A stretch of 64,000 nt of DNA from positions 401,638 through 465,637 of the forward strand of contig NZ_JARGNU010000001.1 in NCBI RefSeq assembly GCF_029212375.1. The letters are read 5' to 3'. Below, one piece after another: positions 28,548-36,653 of this stretch (its first letter is position 1; each line of letters starts with the position of its first letter). Under the pieces are notes generated by a model, which saw only the letters and a list, made by a program, of their open reading frames with translations, was not told where the DNA came from and searched no databases. A program made the translations under genes and the position numbers. This DNA comes from Zhongshania sp. Lineage in GTDB: Bacteria > Pseudomonadota > Gammaproteobacteria > Pseudomonadales > Spongiibacteraceae.

Positions 28548-28967
28548 CTAGTCGGTTTGCATTGATATTACTAGGCATTCCGCGGCGCCGGCAAGCGCGG
28601 CTACTTCCAGTGATTGACGCTCATCAGGCCGTAAAGGTCGGTCCAGTAAAATAGCTACTGTGTGACTTTTACCGCGCTCTAGGGCGCGCACGGCTATTTC
28701 TGTTAAATCCCGCTCGGTATTAGAGACAACCTGCAGTATTTTCTGGTCGTGCTGATGGCTAGATGCGCTAAGCAAGGGCTTTAATGGGCGGTCGGCAACC
28801 CAGCACAGCCAGCGCTGATCTGAGTTGGCGCTGAGCTGTACCAACATGGCTGCGAGCAGTGGCCGCGACAGATGTGACTCGCTGTGCATGGTAATTTCGG
28901 TGATCTGGCCAGCGGCAACCGCTGACTCAGAGGCGTAGTGTAGTGGTAGCTGTTCTATACAAGTCAT
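28548..28967 (-). CDS. sulA: SOS cell-division inhibitor SulA
   Basis: SulA binds FtsZ and blocks septation during the SOS response. The 139-residue protein has the family core: ITEITMHSE, LLAAMLVQLS, WLCWVADRPL, and the C-terminal ERGKSHTVAILLDRPL. It lies 5 bases downstream of lexA on the same strand, so it is expressed from the LexA-repressed promoter. The lexA-sulA arrangement is that of Pseudomonas rather than E. coli, where sulA stands alone. Confidence 0.9.
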   Translation of the reverse strand: MTCIEQLPLHYASESAVAAGQITEITMHSESHLSRPLLAAMLVQLSANSDQRWLCWVADRPLKPLLSASSHQHDQKILQVVSNTERDLTEIAVRALERGKSHTVAILLDRPLRPDERQSLEVAALAGAAECLVISMQTD

Positions 28968-28972
28968 GGTTT

Positions 28973-29575
28973 TTAACTCCCGCGCCGTAATACACCAACA
29001 CTTAAGCCTTCGATGGCAAATTCTTGTTCACGTAAATCAACTTGAATCGCTTGGTAATCTGGGTTTTCAGCAAGTAAAGAAATTTGATATTTGTTTTTAT
29101 GCTGCTGAAACCGCTTAACCGTTACTTCGTTATTTATACGCGCCACCACAATTTGGCCGTTGCGCGCTTCGCTGGTGCGGTGCACGGCGAGCAGATCGTC
29201 TTCAAAAATGCCCACATTAATCATGCTGTCGCCTTTTACCCGCAGAAAATAGTCGGCGCTAGGTGAAAATATTGAGGGGGGCATGTCGCAGTAATCTTCA
29301 ATATTGGCTTCCGCTAGTATTGGGTTGCCCGCTGCTACGCGGCCGATAATGGGAATGCCTAGGTTTTCCGGCAGGCGTATGCCTCGGGATGCGCCTGCGA
29401 TTATCTCGATAGCACCTTTGCGGGCAAGGGCTTTAAGGTGCTCCTCGGCGGCATTGGGGGAGCGGAACCCCAGCACTCGAGCAATGTCGGCGCGGGTTGG
29501 AGGGTAGCCAGTGTCGACGATGTGGTCTTTTATTAGCTGTAATATCTGGCTTTGCCGTGCAGTGAGCTTTTCCAT
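28973..29575 (-). CDS. lexA: SOS repressor LexA
   Basis: LexA represses DNA-damage genes and cleaves itself when RecA is activated. The 200 residues show a winged-helix N-terminus (1-65), the cleavage site Ala82-Gly83 in GRVAAGNP, and the S24 protease dyad Ser117 (GDSM) and Lys154 (VTVKRF). All functional residues are intact. Two SOS boxes overlap its own promoter, so it is autoregulated. No strong ribosome site is visible before the ATG. It is followed at once by sulA. Confidence 0.97.
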   Translation of the reverse strand: MEKLTARQSQILQLIKDHIVDTGYPPTRADIARVLGFRSPNAAEEHLKALARKGAIEIIAGASRGIRLPENLGIPIIGRVAAGNPILAEANIEDYCDMPPSIFSPSADYFLRVKGDSMINVGIFEDDLLAVHRTSEARNGQIVVARINNEVTVKRFQQHKNKYQISLLAENPDYQAIQVDLREQEFAIEGLSVGVLRRGS

Positions 29576-29586
29576 AATTTCAGTAT

Positions 29587-29602
29587 CTGTTTATCTATAC
29601 AG
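29587..29602 (-). promoter_or_regulatory. LexA (SOS) box, proximal
   Basis: CTGT-N8-ACAG with AT-rich spacer TTATCTAT, an exact match to the gammaproteobacterial SOS consensus, 11 bases upstream of the lexA ATG. Confidence 0.92.
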
Positions 29603-29605
29603 GTA

Positions 29606-29621
29606 CTGTTAGTATATACAG
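29606..29621 (-). promoter_or_regulatory. LexA (SOS) box, distal
   Basis: CTGT-TAGTATAT-ACAG, exact consensus. On the lexA strand it contains the -10 TATACT, so bound repressor would cover the promoter. Its centre lies 19 bp from that of the other box, so the pair falls close to the same face of the helix. Confidence 0.92.
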
Positions 29622-29638
29622 TGTTTTTGAGATAACAA
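29611..29638 (-). promoter_or_regulatory. Promoter of lexA-sulA
   Basis: On the minus strand TTGTTA (29638-29633), a 16-base spacer and TATACT (29616-29611). The -10 lies inside the distal SOS box. Confidence 0.65.
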
Positions 29639-29677
29639 GTGTAAATGTGCACAGACATTATTTTTTTGTGGAGGCAT

Positions 29678-29710
29678 AAAAAACCCGCCAAAATTTAACA
29701 ATGTGGCGGG
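29678..29710 (-). terminator. Rho-independent terminator of the DUF6763 gene
   Basis: On the minus strand CCCGCCA and TGGCGGG form a stem followed by TTTTTT. A second perfect hairpin (GCAGGCAAT/ATTGCCTGC, 29735-29755) stands between it and the stop codon. Confidence 0.85.
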
Positions 29711-29759
29711 TATTCGGCATCGATATAGGTATCGGCAGGCAATAGTATTGCCTGCGGTG

Positions 29760-30080
29760 TCAGTATTCGTCGAGTAATCCGTTGACGATGTCAGATTCTA
29801 TTTCCGACAGTGGGTTGTTCCAATTTTCGGGAACCATGGTGTCGTCAAGAAAACGGTAGTCGTCGTCGCTTAATTCAAAGGCGTTTCGCCAATCTTCTGG
29901 CTCTTCGACGGTTTCGAGGCTCAGTTGTCGCCAACTTTCCATGTCGTATTGGCAGAGTTCACCGTCTATCAGTTGCACTTCAACGGAGTCGCTGCCGTCA
30001 TCAACTGCAACCACTTCAAACAGCTGTTCTGATTCAGCATCTTTGTACCATTTTCCAACTTGGGGTCTAATTCTAGCCAT
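29760..30080 (-). CDS. DUF6763-type acidic protein
   Basis: A soluble acidic protein. I use the ATG at 30080 (GAGG nine bases upstream), giving 106 residues starting MARIRPQVGKWYKD, rather than an ATG 39 bases earlier. Features: LFEVVAVDDGSDSVEVQL, a small beta domain, and an acidic C-terminus rich in Asp/Glu/Trp. It resembles a short conserved family in pseudomonads that I recall as DUF6763. The function is unknown. Confidence 0.72.
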   Translation of the reverse strand: MARIRPQVGKWYKDAESEQLFEVVAVDDGSDSVEVQLIDGELCQYDMESWRQLSLETVEEPEDWRNAFELSDDDYRFLDDTMVPENWNNPLSEIESDIVNGLLDEY

Positions 30081-30170
30081 GATTTCAACCTCTGCGAAAG
30101 CCTGTATCCAAACTAACACTTACGGATTTGCTGTCTAGTAGGTATTTTTCGCGACAGTAAGGTGGCGGTC

Positions 30171-30200
30171 TTGGGTTTTGCGGTGGGCCTTTAATACAAT
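30171..30200 (+). promoter_or_regulatory. Candidate promoter of the mscS-phosphorylase operon
   Basis: TTGGGT (30171-30176), an 18-base spacer and TACAAT (30195-30200), 136 bases before the mscS start. Spacer is one base longer than ideal. Confidence 0.4.
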
Positions 30201-30335
30201 TCGCTGTATATTCAGTGGGCTAGCTACTATTTTTAATCTATTTCTCGATTTGAAAAATGGTTTTTTATGGTGCATTTGCATAAGCCTTGCTGGCTTAGCA
30301 ATGAAATTGTATAGAAATAACGACGGATTAGCGCA

Positions 30336-31451
30336 ATGTTTGAGCAGTGGTGGAGTAATTTTCAGCCGGATCAATACCCTTGGCTGGGCGATGTTTTTAT
30401 CGTTGTTATTATTATGTTAACGACGAATTTATTTGTAAGCCGGTTAATGGCTAGCTTGGCAGTGAAGTTTACCAAAACTCGCAATTTGTGGGATGACGCG
30501 CTATTAGAGGCTGCGCGCAAACCAGCATTGCTCATGATATGGGCGGTGGGTGCTAGTCATGTACTAGAGATTATTGTGCGCTCCACCAACGCCGAGATTT
30601 TTACCGCGCTAGAGCCGCTGCGTGCGGTAGCCGTGGTGCTTATTTTGGGCTGGTTTTTGGTGTCGCTGGTACGGCAGGTTGAGCTGCGGTTATTGTCAGA
30701 TGATTACTCAGCTAAGGATGAGCCAATAGACCGCACTACGGTGATGGCGCTCGGTAAATTAGTGCGCTCGGCAGTGATTATTGTGTCGGCGCTGATGGTG
30801 CTGCAAAACCTTGGTTACAGTATTTCTGGGGTGTTGGCCTTTGGCGGTATTGGCGGCATTGCCGTTGGTTTTGCGGCAAAAGATATGCTCGCTAATTTTT
30901 TTGGCGGCTTAATGGTGTATTTAGATCGGCCTTTTTCGGTTGGCGACTGGATACGTTCACCGGATAAGGACATTGAAGGAACAGTTGAAAATATCGGTTG
31001 GCGCCAGACTCGAATTCGCACCTTTGACCAGCGGCCACTTTATGTGCCCAATGCGACATTTATGCAGATTTCAGTCGAAAATCCTTCGCGCATGTTGAAT
31101 CGTCGGATTTATGAAACCATCGGTGTACGCTACCAAGATGCTGCGTGTTTGCCCGAGATTATTGATCGGGTTAGGGCGATGCTTGAAAATCACGCCGACA
31201 TTGATTTGGCTAAAACCCTGATTGTTAATTTTAATAAATACAATGCCTCATCTTTGGATTTCTTTATCTACACATTTACCAAAACCACTAATTGGGTGGA
31301 GTACCATCGCATCAAACAGAATGTGCTATTGCAAGTGCTCGATATTATTCATGAGCTTGGTGGTGATGTAGCCTTCCCAACCAGTACGATTAAGTTAGAC
31401 CCTATCACTATTGAAAATGCCCAAGGGCGCGCGGAGCAAAACCATGAGTAA
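30336..31451 (+). CDS. MscS-family mechanosensitive channel
   Basis: A 371-residue small-conductance mechanosensitive channel protein with several N-terminal membrane helices, then the pore helix and beta domain: GGIGGIAVGFAAKDMLANFFGG, split over about 169-190. VYLDRPFSVGDWIR, RIRTFDQRPLYVPNATF and a cytoplasmic alpha-beta vestibule complete it. It is likely a osmotic safety valve in the inner membrane. It overlaps the phosphorylase gene by 8 bases. In Pseudomonas this locus instead holds nagZ and psrA. Confidence 0.9.
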   Translation: MFEQWWSNFQPDQYPWLGDVFIVVIIMLTTNLFVSRLMASLAVKFTKTRNLWDDALLEAARKPALLMIWAVGASHVLEIIVRSTNAEIFTALEPLRAVAVVLILGWFLVSLVRQVELRLLSDDYSAKDEPIDRTTVMALGKLVRSAVIIVSALMVLQNLGYSISGVLAFGGIGGIAVGFAAKDMLANFFGGLMVYLDRPFSVGDWIRSPDKDIEGTVENIGWRQTRIRTFDQRPLYVPNATFMQISVENPSRMLNRRIYETIGVRYQDAACLPEIIDRVRAMLENHADIDLAKTLIVNFNKYNASSLDFFIYTFTKTTNWVEYHRIKQNVLLQVLDIIHELGGDVAFPTSTIKLDPITIENAQGRAEQNHE

Positions 31452-32187
31452 GACTATTGCTGTTATTGGCGGAACCGGATTATGTGATTGGCCGGGCGCT
31501 GAAGTGCTGGAAGAAACAGCGATTGAAACCCCCTTTGGGATGCCGAGCGCGCCCTTGCAGCGTATTCGTTACGAATCTGCTGAGTTTTTATTTCTCGCCC
31601 GTCACGGCCATGGCCACGAAATACCGCCTCACGCGATTAACTACCGGGCTAATATTTCTGCGCTCAAGCAGGCGGGCGTTGGCGCCATGATTGCGGTGAA
31701 CGCGGTTGGGGGTATAAGCGAGCGCTTTGTGGCTGGGGTGATCGCTATTCCAGACCAAATCAATGATTACACTTGGGGCCGTGCGCATACCTTTTTTAAT
31801 GGCAGCAATGGCAAGGTCGAACATATCGATTTTAGCTACCCCTATAGCCAAGATCTGCGCTCGCGGCTTGCCAATGCAGCGGTCGATGCGAATATTGCCT
31901 TTGAGGATTATGGTGTTTACGCGGTGACCCAAGGGCCACGCCTAGAGACGGCCGCGGAAATTCGGCGCTTGGCCAAAGACGGTAACGATATTGTGGGGAT
32001 GACTGCGATGCCGGAAGCGGCGTTGGCGCGAGAAGCGGGGATTGAGTACGCCTCGATTGCGCTAGTGGTAAATCCTGGTGCTGGGCTTGGCGACAATATC
32101 ATCACCATGGATGATATTCGCGCGGTAATCGATACCGGCATGCTACAGGTGAAGTCTATTCTCGCTCATTGCATAGCCGATTATTAA
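31444..32187 (+). CDS. S-methyl-5'-thioinosine (or thioadenosine) phosphorylase
   Basis: A purine phosphorylase of the MTAP/PNP family, 247 residues, acting in methylthio-nucleoside salvage. Motifs: GGTGLCDWPG, ARHGHGHEIPPHAINYRAN, AVGGI, VTQGPRLETAAEIRR and GMTAMPEAALARE. The Pseudomonas gene at this same locus (before csiV-mfd) encodes the thioinosine-specific enzyme, so I favour that specificity, though sequence reading alone cannot separate it from MTAP. I use the ATG at 31444, which overlaps the end of mscS, so translation is coupled. A clear terminator follows. Confidence 0.87.
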   Translation: MSKTIAVIGGTGLCDWPGAEVLEETAIETPFGMPSAPLQRIRYESAEFLFLARHGHGHEIPPHAINYRANISALKQAGVGAMIAVNAVGGISERFVAGVIAIPDQINDYTWGRAHTFFNGSNGKVEHIDFSYPYSQDLRSRLANAAVDANIAFEDYGVYAVTQGPRLETAAEIRRLAKDGNDIVGMTAMPEAALAREAGIEYASIALVVNPGAGLGDNIITMDDIRAVIDTGMLQVKSILAHCIADY

Positions 32188-32194
32188 ATGTGTA

Positions 32195-32226
32195 AGCCGG
32201 TCGTCTGTATAGACCGGCTATTTTTT
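32195..32226 (+). terminator. Rho-independent terminator after the phosphorylase gene
   Basis: AGCCGGTC / GACCGGCT stem with a nine-base loop followed by A and six T. It overlaps the stop codon of the convergent csiV. Confidence 0.9.
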
Positions 32227-33004
32227 AGGGCTTAGGCGGCGCAATTTTGGTAATTTTAATGATCGTGCCAAATTTAGGATGATCAATAAAATGCAGTTCG
32301 TCGCTGCGCATCCGCCGCTTTTGCTTCATTACCACAATCTGCTCAATTGGCGCGTCACTAGCGTCGGTTTGCGGCTGTGTGGTGGGTTTAAAATCTGGAT
32401 TTTGCTGTTTAAATTGCGCATATTCGGGGCTGGCTTCAAAGGCTGTGTCAATAAGTGGCGCTTGCTCCTCTGGCTCGTTGTAGCTCAGTGGTTGGTGAGG
32501 CAGGTAGTAATTGTTCTCGCCGCGGTTGCCGTAATTAACCAGCCATAAATTGGTGTCTAGGTGGAGATAACGCTCTACTGAAACACGGATATAGCCCTCG
32601 AGTTCATAGTGTTTCCCAATTTGTTTACCGCCTTGAATTAGGATCGCTGGGGATTTCTTGCGGGCCTTCAGGTCTTGTTCCCAGCTTGCTTGAAACAGCG
32701 GTTTAAAGCGCGACGACATGCGCAGAGATGCGGCAACTTTGGCAAACTCAGGATCGCTGCTGTCAACGATATACGGCGAGTCACTTGTGCTGTCATTACT
32801 TTGTAGGCGCACCCATTTGCGGGGATAGCGCAAATGCACATTGTCGGGCCAGTCTTCTTCATACATATTGGCCGGATCGTTATTGGCGTAAATCACCATG
32901 TCGATGTGGTAGCGGTCGGAATTTTGCGCAAATGCCACGGCACTAAAACCCCACAGCAATAAAGCTAGCAGGGCGCAGGGGCGAAGGCGAAGTCGTGTAC
33001 TCAT
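32225..33004 (-). CDS. csiV: CsiV-family periplasmic protein
   Basis: The 259 residues begin with a signal peptide (cleavage near AFA/QN). The mature part has YHIDMVIYANND, RYPRKWVRL, LQASWEQDLK and ELEGYIRVSVERYLHLDTNLW, as in the CsiV family, reported as periplasmic and involved in division or peptidoglycan. It lies 44 bases downstream of mfd on the same strand, the Pseudomonas order. The role in this organism is inferred only from family. Confidence 0.82.
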   Translation of the reverse strand: MSTRLRLRPCALLALLLWGFSAVAFAQNSDRYHIDMVIYANNDPANMYEEDWPDNVHLRYPRKWVRLQSNDSTSDSPYIVDSSDPEFAKVAASLRMSSRFKPLFQASWEQDLKARKKSPAILIQGGKQIGKHYELEGYIRVSVERYLHLDTNLWLVNYGNRGENNYYLPHQPLSYNEPEEQAPLIDTAFEASPEYAQFKQQNPDFKPTTQPQTDASDAPIEQIVVMKQKRRMRSDELHFIDHPKFGTIIKITKIAPPKP

Positions 33005-33048
33005 AGTGCTCGGTCTCGTGTTTTCAATGCGGGCTTACTATCGCAGTT

Positions 33049-36000
33049 CTAGTGCTTGGCTTCCAGTTTGGCGAGTAGGGTTTCGACAAACTCGAAGCGC
33101 TGCTGTGGTTCAATCAGTGCTTGCTTGAATTTTAATGCATTGGCACCGTCGAGCTGGTAGCTGGCCGGTGCGGTTTGCACTAGTTTAACTATGTTCAATG
33201 GGTGTACTTGGGTGTCTTCGGCAAACTCGATCCGTCCGCCTTGGTTTGAGGCTTCGATTTTACTGAGGCCTAGTACTGCGGCATGTAGGCGTATCTCGGC
33301 GCAGCGGAACAGGTTTTTAACTTGGTCTGGCAGCAGGCCAAAGCGGTCGATCATTTCAACCTGTAGTTCCCGCAGTTCATGGCTATTATTGGCGCCAGCG
33401 ATGCGCTTGTAGAGCATGAGTCGGCTCTGAACATCGGGTAGGTACTCGTCGGGAATCAGCGCCGGCAAGCGTAAATTCACTTCAATGTGGTCTTCGGCGT
33501 TATTCTCAAGGTTGATTTTCTTGCCCTGTTTAATGGCGTTCACTGCGCGGTCGAGCATGTCCATATACAAGGTGAAACCAATCGAATGAATTTGCCCGCT
33601 TTGGCCCTCACCAAGTAATTCGCCAGCGCCGCGAATTTCCATGTCTTGGGTGGCGAGGGTAAAACCCGCACCCAAGGTGTCGGCTTCGCTAATGGCAAGC
33701 AGGCGTTTTTGCGCGTCACCAGTGAGCTGCTTTACTGGCGGTGTTAATAAATACGCGTAGGCTTGGTGGTGCGAGCGCCCAACGCGGCCCCGCAACTGGT
33801 GGAGTTGGGCGAGGCCGAATTTATCGGCGCGATCAATAATAATGGTGTTGGCATTGGGTACGTCGATACCCGTCTCGATGATGGTGGAGCAAACCAGTAC
33901 ATTGTGGCGCTTGTGGTAGAAATCGCTCATTACCTGTTCCAGCTCGCGCTCGCGCATTTGGCCGTGGCCGACGCCGATACGTAGCTCTGGAATCATTTCC
34001 TCTAAGTCGCGGGCGACTTTTTCAATAGTTTTAACTTCGTTGTGCAGGTAATACACCTGACCGCCGCGCAATATCTCGCGCAGAATGGCTTCTTTTATCA
34101 GTCCCTTGTCTGATTCTCGCACAAAGGTTTTTACCGATAAACGCCGCGCCGGCGGGGTGGCGATAATAGAGAGGTCGCGAATACCGGCCATCGACATGTT
34201 CAATGTGCGGGGAATAGGGGTGGCGGTCATGGTCAGCACATCCACTTCGGCGCGCAGGGCTTTGAGCGCTTCTTTTTGACGAACGCCAAAGCGGTGCTCT
34301 TCGTCGATAATCACTAAGCCAAGGTTTTTGTAGCGAATATCATTGCTGAGCAATTTGTGGGTGCCAATTAAAATATCGACTTTGCCGGCGTGGAGCTCGG
34401 CAATAACGCCTTTTTGTTCGGCGGCGCTTCTAAAACGTGACAATACTTCGATATTAACTGGCCAGTCGGCGAAGCGGTCGCGAAAGGATTCAAAATGCTG
34501 TTGGGCGAGCAGGGTAGTGGGCACCAAAATGGCCACTTGGGTGCCGTTTTGCACCGCCACAAAGGCGGCGCGTACCGCGACCTCGGTTTTGCCAAAGCCC
34601 ACGTCACCACAGACTAGTCTGTCCATGGGGCGCGGCGATTTTAGGTCGCTGACCACGGCCTCGATCGCGGCTTGCTGGTCTGGGGTTTCCTCGAAGGGAA
34701 ATGCGTCGGCAAATTGATAATAGTCTTCGTCGCTGAGCTCAAATGCGCGGCCTTCACGGGCTTCACGGCGGGCGTATATATCGAGTAGCTCGGCGGCGAC
34801 GTCCCGAATTTTCTCGGCCGCTTTACGCTTGGCCTTGCTCCACTGCTCGGTGCCGAGGCGATGCAGTGGCGCGGTGTCGTCGTCGGCGCCACTGTAGCGG
34901 CTAATCAGCTGTAGTGATGTTACCGGCACATAAAGTTTGGCGCTGTCGGCGTATTCCAGCGCTAAAAACTCACTGGCTTGATTGTCAATATTGAGCGACT
35001 GCAGGCCAAGGTAGCGGCCCACACCGTGGTCGGCGTGTACCACCGGCGCACCAATGCGCAGCTCGGCAAGATTTTTAACCACGCTCTCGGCGGTGCTAAT
35101 AGCGGCTTTTTTGCGGCGCCGACTCTGGGATACGCGCTTGCCGAAGAGCTGGGATTCGGCAATCAAGGCAAAGGACTCTGGGCCGCTGCCGGCAATACCC
35201 TCGTCTAGAGGGGCGATGGTGATGCCGAGCTTAGCGCCGCTGTCGGCAAATTCGCGCCAGCCAGTGAAGGGTTTGGGTTTGAGTTTGTGACGGCCGAGCA
35301 GGTCGATAAGCGCTTCGCGGCGTCCGGCAGATTCCGCGCAGAGCATTATCTTGCGGCCGTTACTATAGCTGCGCAGGGCGCTGATTGGGTCGCTGTGTTT
35401 AGCGTCTATGGTTAACGGCGGCGCCAGCTCAAAGGGGAAGTTCTCATTGCCGGTGGCGCTGGGAATGGCGGCCTCGCTTAAGGCGACACGTGGATAGCGT
35501 TTGAGGCTGGCAAATAATTCCGGCACTGGCTGGAACACGACAGCGGGGGGCAGTACCGGGCGCTGTAAATCACCAATGCGCTGTTCATAACGCTGCTGTA
35601 TGTCCTGCCAATAATGCTCTGCAGCACCCTCGATGCCCGCCGTATTTAAAACATGGGTGTTCTCGGGCAGATAGTCAAACAGGGTGCCGGTTTCACTGAA
35701 AAACAAGGGCAGGTAATACTCAATGCCCGAGGGTGCAATACCGTCGCTCACGTCTTGGTAGACCGGACATTTGCGGTGATCGACGTTGAAGCGCTCGTGC
35801 CAGTTGCGGCGAAATAGGGCAATGCCATCGTCGTCTAAGGGTACTTCCTTGCCGGGTAGCAAGCTTATGCTGGTGACGGATTCGAGGCCGCGCTGCGTCT
35901 CGGGGTCGAAACTGCGCAGGCTGTCGATTTCCATGTCGAGCAAATCGAGACGATAGGGTGCCTCGCTGCCCATTGGAAATATATCAATAATCGCACCGCG

Positions 36001-36492
36001 GCTGGCGTATTCGCCGTGCTGATAAACCGTGTCGACATGGCGGTAACCGCTTTTTTCCAGCTCGCGGCGAAACTCGCTAATATCGATGACTTGGCCGCGC
36101 TTGAGTACCAAGCTGTGTTTGCGCACGTAGTCTGGCGGCGCTATGCGCTGCATTAAAGTGCTAATGGGCGCGACGAGTATGCCCTTGCCCATAGTGGGCA
36201 GTTCGCTAAGGGTGCGCAGTCGCTCTGAAACAATATCTTCGTGGGGTGAAAAATTATCGTAGGGCAGAGTTTCCCAGTCGGGCAGTAAGCTCACCGCGAG
36301 TTCGGCGGCAAAAAATCGCAAGTTCTGCTCTAGCTGGTAGGCCGTGGCGGTGTCGGCGGTCAGTACTAGCAGGGGCGCGTCTAAGGCGCGGGCCAGCTCG
36401 GCGGCAACTAAACCGTGGCTCGCCGGAGGGCACTGGCCCCAGCGGATGACGCCCGCATTAGGGGGAAATTTAATGCTCGGTAATTCAATCAC
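33049..36492 (-). CDS. mfd: Transcription-repair coupling factor Mfd
   Basis: Mfd pushes stalled RNA polymerase off lesions and recruits UvrA. The 1147 residues have the UvrB-like N-terminus (LVAAELARALDAPLLVL; RGQVIDIS; GDLI-type domains), the CarD-like RNAP-binding module (VHADHGVGRYLGLQ), the RecG-like translocase with Walker A GDVGFGKTEVAVRAAF, IIDEEHRFGV and TATPIPRTLNMS, and the C-terminal D7. Length is standard. The start appears to be GTG at 36492; I see no strong ribosome site. uvrC is elsewhere in this window. Confidence 0.97.
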   Translation of the reverse strand: MIELPSIKFPPNAGVIRWGQCPPASHGLVAAELARALDAPLLVLTADTATAYQLEQNLRFFAAELAVSLLPDWETLPYDNFSPHEDIVSERLRTLSELPTMGKGILVAPISTLMQRIAPPDYVRKHSLVLKRGQVIDISEFRRELEKSGYRHVDTVYQHGEYASRGAIIDIFPMGSEAPYRLDLLDMEIDSLRSFDPETQRGLESVTSISLLPGKEVPLDDDGIALFRRNWHERFNVDHRKCPVYQDVSDGIAPSGIEYYLPLFFSETGTLFDYLPENTHVLNTAGIEGAAEHYWQDIQQRYEQRIGDLQRPVLPPAVVFQPVPELFASLKRYPRVALSEAAIPSATGNENFPFELAPPLTIDAKHSDPISALRSYSNGRKIMLCAESAGRREALIDLLGRHKLKPKPFTGWREFADSGAKLGITIAPLDEGIAGSGPESFALIAESQLFGKRVSQSRRRKKAAISTAESVVKNLAELRIGAPVVHADHGVGRYLGLQSLNIDNQASEFLALEYADSAKLYVPVTSLQLISRYSGADDDTAPLHRLGTEQWSKAKRKAAEKIRDVAAELLDIYARREAREGRAFELSDEDYYQFADAFPFEETPDQQAAIEAVVSDLKSPRPMDRLVCGDVGFGKTEVAVRAAFVAVQNGTQVAILVPTTLLAQQHFESFRDRFADWPVNIEVLSRFRSAAEQKGVIAELHAGKVDILIGTHKLLSNDIRYKNLGLVIIDEEHRFGVRQKEALKALRAEVDVLTMTATPIPRTLNMSMAGIRDLSIIATPPARRLSVKTFVRESDKGLIKEAILREILRGGQVYYLHNEVKTIEKVARDLEEMIPELRIGVGHGQMRERELEQVMSDFYHKRHNVLVCSTIIETGIDVPNANTIIIDRADKFGLAQLHQLRGRVGRSHHQAYAYLLTPPVKQLTGDAQKRLLAISEADTLGAGFTLATQDMEIRGAGELLGEGQSGQIHSIGFTLYMDMLDRAVNAIKQGKKINLENNAEDHIEVNLRLPALIPDEYLPDVQSRLMLYKRIAGANNSHELRELQVEMIDRFGLLPDQVKNLFRCAEIRLHAAVLGLSKIEASNQGGRIEFAEDTQVHPLNIVKLVQTAPASYQLDGANALKFKQALIEPQQRFEFVETLLAKLEAKH

Positions 36493-36653
36493 AGTAGGAG
36501 AATTCAGCTTTAGTCTGCGTTAAACGACGCATTGTAACCCGCTATTGGTAGTTATTACATTGCACTGATGCGGATGGGCGGTTGAACTTGGGCTCAGTAA
36601 TAAAGATAATACGCGCACTAACTTTTCCCTCCCCATACTTAAGGGTACCTGCC

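Noticed and set aside
36582..36653. 24-codon N-terminal extension of gap
   Set aside because: The GTG at 36654 has a better ribosome site and matches the start of the Pseudomonas homologue.
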